64,000 nucleotides of DNA from Bacillota bacterium. Its GTDB lineage: Bacteria; Bacillota; Clostridia; Lachnospirales; Lachnospiraceae. The notes under the pieces were generated by a model that searched no databases, was not told the DNA's origin, and saw only the letters and a list, made by a program, of their open reading frames with translations. The stretch lies in contig JAEXOU010000007.1 of assembly GCA_023439125.1 (NCBI GenBank), forward strand, positions 124,001 to 188,000, read 5' to 3'. This document shows positions 42,192 through 50,400 of this stretch, one piece after another (the stretch's first letter is position 1; each line of letters starts with the position of its first letter). A program made the translations under genes and the position numbers.

Positions 42192-43865
42192 CTATTCCTC
42201 ACCAGTAAAACAGTCCTCAATTGAGCCTCCTGGTGCAACCATTGGCCAAACCTTATCATCAGTCTCGATGATACAATCGATGACAACTGGCTGTTTACAT
42301 GCTACAGCCTCCTTAAGTATTGGCTCAACATCTTCTAGCTTTTCGATACGGAAGGCTTTTGCACCCATAGCTTCGGCTAATTTAACGAAATCAACCTTAT
42401 CATTTAAGATTGTCTGAGAGTATCTCTTTCCATAGAACAGCGTCTGCCATTGTCGTACCATACCAAGTACATGGTTATTAAATACAATTTCAATAACTGG
42501 AATATTATAGCGAGTTGCTGTGGCAATTTCATTCATATTCATACGAAAACAACCATCACCTGCTATATTAATTACGTTTTTCTCCGGGCATGCTAGCTTT
42601 GCACCAAGAGAGGCTCCAAGACCATAGCCCATAGTACCAAGACCTCCAGAAGTGATTAGAGTTCTAGGACGACGATATTTAATAAATTGACTAGCCCACA
42701 TCTGATGTTGACCAACTTCTGTTGAAATAATAACATCATCACCAAAAAGTTCATCTATCTTTTCCAAAATATATGGTCCTGTTAGACGGTCCTTCGGATA
42801 AGTTAATGGGAACATTTCTTTATTCTTCATTACCTTAGCCATCCACTCAGAATGATCTTGTTGTTCTAATTGATTATTGATGGCAGTGAGTACTGACTTC
42901 ACATCACCAATGATTTTTTTATCCACCATGACATTTTTATTAATCTCTGCTGGATCAATATCAATCTGAATAATCTTAGCATGTTTTGCATAAGTCTTTG
43001 TATTTCCCGTAACACGGTCACTAAAGCGAGCACCGACTGCTATAAGTAAATCACATGCTGTTACTGCCAAATTCGAAGTTTTTGTTCCATGCATACCAAG
43101 CATGCCAGTATAGCGAGGATTTAACCCACTAAATGCACCTTTTCCCATTAAGCTATCAGTTACAGGAGCATCCAATAATTCTGCAAATTGAGCTAGTTGC
43201 TCTGACGCTTCTGAGATTACTGCACCACCACCAACAAAGATTACTGGCTTCTTTGCCTGTTGTATCATCTCAATTGCATCCAAAATATCAGTTCTGGTAA
43301 ACGTTGAATTATCCGCTATCGTCTCTTCAATTGTTTGCACCGTATATTCACATTTAGCTGCAGTAACATCCTTTGTAATATCAACAAGAACTGGGCCTGG
43401 TCGACCACTTTTGGCAATTTTAAAAGCTCGACGAACAGTATCAGCTAATTTATTAATATCTTTTACAATAAAGTTATGTTTTGTAATTGGCATTGTAATA
43501 CCAGCAATATCAACTTCTTGAAAACTATCTTTACCAAGTAATGCAGTAGAAACATTACCTGTAATTGCAACCATAGGAACAGAATCCATATAAGCAGTAG
43601 CAATTCCAGTTACAAGATTCGTAGCTCCAGGACCAGAGGTTGCAATACAAACACCAACTTTACCTGTTGCTCTCGCATAACCGTCTGCTGCATGGGATGC
43701 TCCTTGCTCATGAGAGGTTAAAATATGATTAATTTCATCTTGATGGTGATATAACTCATCATAAATATTCAGTACGCCTCCACCAGGATATCCAAAAATG
43801 GTATCAACGCCTTGCTCTTTTAAACATTCAATTAATATTTGGGAACCGGTTAATAACATTTTCAC
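42192..43865 (-). CDS. ilvB: Acetolactate synthase large subunit
   Basis: The 557-residue thiamine-diphosphate enzyme makes acetolactate (or acetohydroxybutyrate) from pyruvate, the first common step of branched-chain amino-acid synthesis. The N-terminal catalytic Glu lies in SHEQGASHAADGYARATG. The central FAD-binding domain contains ARFSDRVTGN. The ThDP motif GDGCFRMNMNE and the NNH region follow. The regulatory subunit gene ilvN is not adjacent. It starts seven bases after the ilvD stop, so it shares the T-box transcript. Confidence 0.96.
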   Translation of the reverse strand: MKMLLTGSQILIECLKEQGVDTIFGYPGGGVLNIYDELYHHQDEINHILTSHEQGASHAADGYARATGKVGVCIATSGPGATNLVTGIATAYMDSVPMVAITGNVSTALLGKDSFQEVDIAGITMPITKHNFIVKDINKLADTVRRAFKIAKSGRPGPVLVDITKDVTAAKCEYTVQTIEETIADNSTFTRTDILDAIEMIQQAKKPVIFVGGGAVISEASEQLAQFAELLDAPVTDSLMGKGAFSGLNPRYTGMLGMHGTKTSNLAVTACDLLIAVGARFSDRVTGNTKTYAKHAKIIQIDIDPAEINKNVMVDKKIIGDVKSVLTAINNQLEQQDHSEWMAKVMKNKEMFPLTYPKDRLTGPYILEKIDELFGDDVIISTEVGQHQMWASQFIKYRRPRTLITSGGLGTMGYGLGASLGAKLACPEKNVINIAGDGCFRMNMNEIATATRYNIPVIEIVFNNHVLGMVRQWQTLFYGKRYSQTILNDKVDFVKLAEAMGAKAFRIEKLEDVEPILKEAVACKQPVVIDCIIETDDKVWPMVAPGGSIEDCFTGEE

Positions 43866-43872
43866 ACTTCCT

Positions 43873-45537
43873 TTACTTGATCTCTAAAATCGCACCTTTG
43901 TTTGCTGAAGTTACCATTGCTGCATAACGTGCAAGATAACCAGTTGTAACCTTAGGTGTTCTTGGTTTCCAGGCTGCTCTTCTCTTTTCTAACTCTTCAT
44001 CTGATATCATAAAATTAATTGTATTTTCTGGAATATTAATCTGAATCCTATCCCCTTCTTCTACTAATGCAATGTTACCACCAACTGCTGCTTCAGGTGA
44101 AACATGGCCGATGGAGGCTCCTCGAGAAGCACCAGAGAATCTACCATCTGTGATTAACGCAACCGAGGCACCAAGTCCCATACCAGCAATAGCTGATGTA
44201 GGATTTAACATTTCTCTCATACCCGGGCCACCTTTTGGTCCTTCGTAACGAATAACGACAACGTCTCCTGCTACGATTTTTCCACCCTTGATTGCTGCAA
44301 TTGCATCCTCTTCACAGTCAAATACTCTTGCAGGTCCTTCATGTACCATCATCTCAGGTACAACTGCAGAACGCTTAACTACACAGGAATCAGGAGCTAA
44401 ATTTCCTTTTAATACAGCAATTCCACCTGTTATACTATATGGATTATCAATTGGACGAATGACTTCTGGATTCAGATTTGTACATCCTGCAATATTTTCT
44501 GCAATTGTTTTACCAGTTGCAGTTATTAAATCTGTATGTAATAAACCTTTCTTGTTTAGCTCGTTCATAACGGCATAAACACCACCTGCTTCATTGAGGT
44601 CTTCCATATAGGTTGGACCTGCCGGAGCTAGATGGCAAAGATTTGGTGTCTTAGCACTAATTGCATTCGCTATGTCTACATCTAATTCCACACCTGCTTC
44701 ATGAGCAATTGCTGGTAAATGAAGCATTGAATTCGTGGAACAGCCAAGTGCCATATCAACTGTTAATGCATTCATAAATGCTTTCTCAGTCATAATATCT
44801 CTAGGGCGTATATTCTTTTCAAGTAATTCCATTACCTTCATACCAGCATGCTTTGCAAGACGAATTCTTTCAGAATATACGGCTGGTATTGTACCATTGC
44901 CTCTTAGACCCATACCAAGAGCTTCTGTTAAGCAGTTCATCGAGTTTGCAGTATACATACCAGAGCAAGAACCACAAGTTGGACATACCTTGTTTTCAAA
45001 TTCTAGTACTTCTTCATCAGTCATCATGCCAGCTGCATTAGCACCAACAGCCTCAAACATACTCGATAAGCTTCTCTTTTGACCATTTACACGGCCAGCA
45101 AGCATTGGACCTCCACTTACAAATACCGTTGGTATATTTACTCTTGCTGCTGCCATTAATAAACCTGGTACGTTTTTATCACAGTTCGGAACCATAACTA
45201 GTGCATCAAAAGCATGAGCTAATGCCATAGCCTCAGTTGAATCTGCAATTAAATCTCTTGTGACAAGAGAATACTTCATTCCGATATGTCCCATTGCGAT
45301 TCCATCACAAACTGCAATTGCAGGAAAGACGATTGGTGTACCACCAGCCATTGCTACACCTAATTTTACTGCCTCAACAATCTTATCCAGGTTCATGTGA
45401 CCTGGTACGATCTCGTTATATGAACTAACGATACCTATAAGTGGTTTTTGCATCTCTTCTGCTGTTAATCCTAACGCATTAAATAAGGATCTGTGAGGTG
45501 CCTGTTGCATTCCTTTCGTTACTGCATCACTCTTCAT
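43873..45537 (-). CDS. ilvD: Dihydroxy-acid dehydratase
   Basis: The 554-residue iron-sulfur enzyme dehydrates dihydroxy acids to the keto-acid precursors of valine and isoleucine. Fe-S ligand motifs are PNCDKNVPG and CPTCGSCSGMYTANSM. GCSTNSMLHLPA and the RFSGASRG stretch near the end are conserved. The start at 45537 is preferred; the GTG at 45549 overlaps the AAAGG ribosome site. It is the first gene behind the T-box leader, but an intergenic element lies between the T-box terminator and this start. Confidence 0.96.
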   Translation of the reverse strand: MKSDAVTKGMQQAPHRSLFNALGLTAEEMQKPLIGIVSSYNEIVPGHMNLDKIVEAVKLGVAMAGGTPIVFPAIAVCDGIAMGHIGMKYSLVTRDLIADSTEAMALAHAFDALVMVPNCDKNVPGLLMAAARVNIPTVFVSGGPMLAGRVNGQKRSLSSMFEAVGANAAGMMTDEEVLEFENKVCPTCGSCSGMYTANSMNCLTEALGMGLRGNGTIPAVYSERIRLAKHAGMKVMELLEKNIRPRDIMTEKAFMNALTVDMALGCSTNSMLHLPAIAHEAGVELDVDIANAISAKTPNLCHLAPAGPTYMEDLNEAGGVYAVMNELNKKGLLHTDLITATGKTIAENIAGCTNLNPEVIRPIDNPYSITGGIAVLKGNLAPDSCVVKRSAVVPEMMVHEGPARVFDCEEDAIAAIKGGKIVAGDVVVIRYEGPKGGPGMREMLNPTSAIAGMGLGASVALITDGRFSGASRGASIGHVSPEAAVGGNIALVEEGDRIQINIPENTINFMISDEELEKRRAAWKPRTPKVTTGYLARYAAMVTSANKGAILEIK

Positions 45538-45581
45538 ACTCTTACACACCTTTCTTATTAATTAATTTCACGGAATAATAA

Positions 45582-45686
45582 AGTGTTTTGCTTGCAAAAC
45601 ACTCGCGCCAAGCGCGGTCGCGTAAGCGACATCTTCCTTTCGCGCTTGTGTGCATCATAGCGTCCGTCCTTTTGGACGCTTTTTTT
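45582..45686 (+). repeat. Dispersed intergenic element, copy B
   Basis: A 105-base close relative of copy A with the same parts: palindrome around TTTTGCTTGCAAAA, GC-rich linker, and hairpin GCGTCC...GGACGC with seven T on the plus strand. It lies inside the ilvD leader, between the T-box terminator and the ilvD start, in inverse orientation to the transcript. Confidence 0.85.
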
Positions 45687-45722
45687 ATAAACTAGGAAAT
45701 TCAGGGGAATTTCCTAGTTTAT
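45687..45722. repeat. Perfect hairpin attached to element copy B
   Basis: ATAAACTAGGAAATTC and its complement pair over 16 bases around AGGG, directly between element B and the T-box terminator T run. Confidence 0.75.
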
Positions 45723-46042
45723 AAAAAAACGCCCGCTCTAAGCTATTAAAGCTTAGGGCGAACGTAATCAATCCGTGGTACCACCTAAATTCAGAATTTC
45801 TTCTGCTCTCACGTATAAGTTCTAACAACACGTTCTATGTGTTAATTTCTTATACTTATCCTGATAACGGAGGAATCTACCGTTGAAGCCTACTAAGAAT
45901 TATCTGTTCAGTTCAAAGCTCGAAGGCTACTTCCTAACTTATCTCATGAAGACTTACACCAACCGTCTTCTCTCTGCGCATCAATAAAGTAAGTACTTCT
46001 CCTTGTCATTGCTTTTACTATTATGTAATACGAATCGTATTG
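45723..46042 (-). promoter_or_regulatory. T-box leader of the ilvD-ilvB operon (probably tRNA-Leu)
   Basis: The T-box core AGGTGGTACCACGG is at 45773-45786. It is followed by a terminator hairpin CGCCC-GCTCTAAGC...GCTTAGGGCG (45730-45760) and seven T (45723-45729). The long stem I region contains GAACTGAAC with CTG (45909-45911), a Leu codon, as the best specifier candidate. Leader control of ilv genes by tRNA-Leu is known in Bacillus. The choice of specifier is less certain than the T-box itself. Confidence 0.9.
46027..46041. promoter_or_regulatory. Palindrome at the start of the ilv leader
   Basis: AATACGA and TCGTATT flank one central base, at the expected transcription start of the ilv promoter. 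It may be an operator for a repressor. Confidence 0.35.
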
Positions 46043-46048
46043 CACTTT

Positions 46049-46077
46049 AGTGTAGCAGAAGTTTAAAGTGTTGTCAA
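46049..46077 (-). promoter_or_regulatory. SigmaA-type promoter for the ilv T-box leader
   Basis: On the minus strand TTGACA (46072-46077) and TACACT (46049-46054) are exactly 17 bases apart. Transcription should start near 46042, just after the pepT stop. Confidence 0.8.
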
Positions 46078-46080
46078 TAT

Positions 46081-47304
46081 TTAATTCACCGTTTTCTTAG
46101 CGAGAGAGATGAGTAAATTTACAACCGTTTCCATCCCTTGAACAGTGATATATTCATATTTACCATGAAAATTCTCGCCACCAGTACATAGATTTGGGCA
46201 AGGAAGACCCATATAGGATAGTCTCGCACCATCTGTACCACCTCGTATTGGGACAACCGTTGGCTCAACTCCAAGTTCAAGCATTGCCTCTTTTGCATCC
46301 TCAACTAGATGCATGTGTGGTTCTACCTTCTCCTTCATATTATAATAGGAGTCTTTGATATCCACTGTAACAGTTCCTTCACCATACTTTGAGTTCATAA
46401 AGTTAACTACATTTTGAATTAACTCTTTCTTCTGCTCAAACTTTTCTTTATCATGGTCACGAATAATATAAAACATCTTTGCTAGTTCAATATCACCTTC
46501 AAATTTATCGAGATGAAAAAAGCCCTCATACCCTTCAGTATACATTGGATTTTCAAAAACTGGAAGCATCTGCTGCAATTCCATACCTAATAAAATTGCA
46601 TTTTTCATCCTCCCTTTTGCAGAACCTGGATGAATACTTCTTCCTGCTATCGTAACATGAGCATTAGCAGCATTAAAATTTTCATATTCAATTTCACCAA
46701 TTGCTCCACCATCCACAGTATACGCATGATCTGCGCCAAATGCTTTTACATCGAAAAAGTCAACTCCACGCCCAACCTCTTCATCTGGTGTAAAACCAAT
46801 GCGAATCGTTCCATGTTCTATTTCTGGGTGTTCTAACAGATATTGAGCCATTGTCATAATTTCGGCTACACCAGCTTTATCATCAGCACCTAGAAGTGTC
46901 GTTCCATCTGTGACAATTAAATCCTTTCCAATATTACTACGAAGACTACTAAAATCATTCTCCCTCATAACTATATTGAGCTGTTCATTTAATACAATAT
47001 CTCCACCCTTATACTTTTGAATAATTCTTGGTTTTACATTAGCACCGGACATACTTGTTGCAGTATCCATATGTGAGATAAAGCCTAACACTTTTGTCTC
47101 CTTTTTTGTAGTCGCAGGAATTGTTGCCATGACATAGCAATGCTCGGAAAGTGTTACATCACTTGCCCCCATCTCTTCTAACTCTTGACATAACTTCTTA
47201 GCGAGTACGAATTGCTTGTCTGTACTTGGTACGACATCTACATCTTCTTTTGATTGTGTATCATATGATATATATGATAAAAAACGTTCTGTTACTGTTT
47301 TCAT
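46081..47304 (-). CDS. pepT: Peptidase T (tripeptide aminopeptidase)
   Basis: The 407-residue M20 zinc peptidase removes N-terminal residues from tripeptides in the cytoplasm. Metal-site motifs are ISHMDTA, GADDKAGVAE and FTPDEEVGRG; VPIRGGTDGARLSYMG and GGENFHG follow. The length is normal for PepT. The start at 47304 follows CGGAGGA; an ATG at 47322 precedes that site. The gene ends just upstream of the ilv promoter. Confidence 0.96.
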   Translation of the reverse strand: MKTVTERFLSYISYDTQSKEDVDVVPSTDKQFVLAKKLCQELEEMGASDVTLSEHCYVMATIPATTKKETKVLGFISHMDTATSMSGANVKPRIIQKYKGGDIVLNEQLNIVMRENDFSSLRSNIGKDLIVTDGTTLLGADDKAGVAEIMTMAQYLLEHPEIEHGTIRIGFTPDEEVGRGVDFFDVKAFGADHAYTVDGGAIGEIEYENFNAANAHVTIAGRSIHPGSAKGRMKNAILLGMELQQMLPVFENPMYTEGYEGFFHLDKFEGDIELAKMFYIIRDHDKEKFEQKKELIQNVVNFMNSKYGEGTVTVDIKDSYYNMKEKVEPHMHLVEDAKEAMLELGVEPTVVPIRGGTDGARLSYMGLPCPNLCTGGENFHGKYEYITVQGMETVVNLLISLAKKTVN

Positions 47305-47332
47305 TCTTTCCTCCGATCTCATCTCAATAAAG

Positions 47333-47362
47333 TAGGGATGTTGATTTTATCCAACATCCCTA
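47333..47362. terminator. Hairpin terminator after the 1589-aa gene
   Basis: TAGGGATGTTG and CAACATCCCTA pair perfectly around eight bases, in the gap after the large minus-strand gene and before pepT. Confidence 0.65.
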
Positions 47363-47406
47363 TTATATACCACATCGATTTATTAAATCAATTTTTTTAC
47401 TTTGTT

Positions 47407-50400
47407 TTATTGATTCATTTCATTTAAAATCTCTAACATTATACTACCAACTTTTTCATTATACTCAGCAATTGCTTCCTCTGGATCACCCCCATGAAGC
47501 ACCACTTTCCTAATAGCTTCCTCGCGTGCTGCTTGAATATCAGCAAAGTTATCCCAATACATTTCATTATAGGCTACATATGGTGAAGCTTTATAGTATT
47601 GATTCGCAATCTTTACTGATTCAAGTGAAAGCGTAGAAATCATATTATATTGATCTATGATGTAATCTGATTCTAAAAATGTCCTTAAAGGATCTATATA
47701 ATTATAAATGTAAGTGCTATTCACACTATTTCCATTTGGTAATGTATGGAACCGACCTTCTTCGAACTGGATTACAAAATCATTCGAATACTGAACTTTT
47801 TCTGCTTTATCGTCCCAGTTAATGCCCTTTACTCCATATGTCCAAAGGTTTTGCACCTCTCCTCCATCAAGCATTGGTTCAAAGAAGTATTTCACAATGC
47901 CACCTGGAGTCTTGCAGTTTGTAGTTACTGCAAATACACCTGGTTCTTGACCAAGATAAAAACCATTTTCAGCAATTGGATTTATGACAATCACATCTTC
48001 ATAGATACCCTTTTGTTCCAAAGCACTCTTCAAATATTCAGCTCCATCAGCATCTTGTAAGGTAATTACGCCGCATTTACCACTAGTAAAAGCCTCTACC
48101 GCTTTATTATATGTATTATCAGCAATCTTAGAATCTAAAAGACCTTTTGCATAGGCTTCTTGTAAACGATATAATGCATCCACCATTGATTGTTCTGAAA
48201 ATCCATCCACCCACAGTCCTTGCTCATTTTGATAGATTTCTGGACATGCATTCTGATAGAACTGTTGTAAGAAGGCGCCACCTGGTTCACTATCAGATAA
48301 CAAGCCAGGAGCTGTCATACCAAAGGTTGCTTTTTGGCCATCACCCATCTTATTTTCTGTAAATGCAGTCAACATTTGGATAAACTCATCATAATTGGTT
48401 GGTGCTTCCATACCAATTTGCTCTAACCAGGATTTGCGTACGTATGTTACATAAGCATATCCTCTCATAGGTGTAAAACCATATAATCGATCATTAATCT
48501 TAAGACTTTCCATTGTTTCAGAGCCTGTGAATTTTTCATTACTTGTATGCTCTGAATTATTCCAAAAATCTGTGATATCAGCTAAATATCCAGCGTCTAC
48601 ATATTCTTTATACATACTCTGGGTTAAGTATACAACATCCATTGAAGAGTCAGATGATATTCGAGCATTCAATGCATTATAATACTCATCCCCTGATACA
48701 TGTAAAATAGTAACGTGAATACCAAGTTTTTCATCCAAAGCTCCTAGAAATGCAGTAATAGAATCTTCGTCCGTATCGATAATATCTGGTATCATAATAG
48801 TAATCGTTTCTGGCTTTACTGAAAGCTCAGTCATCAACTTGTCAATTCTTTCCTGCTCTATCCTCGCTTCTAATTCAGAAATAGTTACAGTACAACCTAA
48901 AGCCTCCTCTTTCGCCTCCATAAAGTTACCGGAAGCAATTAAGCTTTCAACCTTAGTAATTTGATCCGCTAACTGTTGATTCTCTTCGTCCCCAAACTCT
49001 GCATTAGAATAACCTCTTACTTCTTCTAATAACGACTCAACATAAATTTTATTATCAGTTTCAATTTGTTCTTTTGTTGCTTTTAAATTATCCAAGGCTT
49101 CTTGTGCCTTCACTTCATCACCTGCAGCAATCGCAGTATCAAAAGCAGCCAAGTACTCCTCAATTGAAATGCTACCAGTACTATCAATAATTAATTTCTG
49201 GTCTAAGTTTTCATATTCTTGTCTTTGAACACGTAGATTTTGCAAGCTAGCTGCTATTACCTCGCACTCCTTAGTTGCTTTTTCTACCTTATCTGCTAGA
49301 TCAGATACTCCAAATGCAAGGAAACCATTTGCTTTATCTTCAGCCTCTTTGATAAGCTTTGCATACTCTTCAACATGATTTAACCCATTACTGGCAACTA
49401 AAGTTTTTAATGTTTCAACTTGATCTCCCAATTTTCCTAATGTAATTTTGGAATAGATAACGAACCCACCAAAACCTAATACTAAAACTGCTAAAACAAT
49501 TAATAATGATACTAACCCTTTTCTTCCCTTCTTATCAGGCTTAATCTCATCTGATTGAGCTTCCTTATTACTACTCTCAGCCTCTTGTGGAACAGTCGAT
49601 TTTGGTGTTTTCTCTTGCTGTGGGGATGATTCGTCTATTTTTGTCTCTTCTACAGAAGAATTATCCTCAGTTGGAAGTGGTTCTGTCACTGGAATTACTT
49701 CTTCTACTGGACTTGTTTCTTCTGTAGGAGTTATATCTTGTGTTGGAGCTGATTCTTCCACTGGTGCCACTTCTTCCACTGGTGTCACTTCTTCCACTAG
49801 AGTCGCTTCTTCCACTAGAGTCGCTTCTTCCACAAGGACTACTTCTTCTACTGAATTTGTTTCTTCTATAGGAGGTGTATCTTGTGTTGGAGCTGATTCT
49901 TCTACTGGAGACACTTCTTCCACTGGTGTCGCTTCTTCTACAAGGGCTACTTCTTCTACTGGACTTGTTTCTTCTGTTGGAGCTGATTCTTCCACTGGTG
50001 TCACTTCTTCTACTTGAATTGTCTCTTCCACTGGTGTCGCTTCTTCTACAAGGGCTACTTCTTCTACTGGACTTGCTTCTTCTGTAGGGGTTGTATCTTG
50101 TGTTGGAGCTGATTCTTCCACTGGTGGCACTTCTTCTACTTGAATTGTCTCTTCCACTGGTGCTACTTCCACATCTGGAACAACTTCTTCTACTTGTGAT
50201 ACTTCCTCTACTGAAGTTTCTTCTACAAAATCTGTTTTCTCTGCTTTAAATGGTTTTCCACAGTTAAAACAGAATCTTGATCCTTCTTCGATTCCTGCTC
50301 CACAAAATTCACAGAATTCTAGTATAAAAGTATCTTCTTCTATGATCTCCTCTGAGTTTGCTTCCACATCTAGAGTTTTCTCATCTAGAGCTTCCTCACC

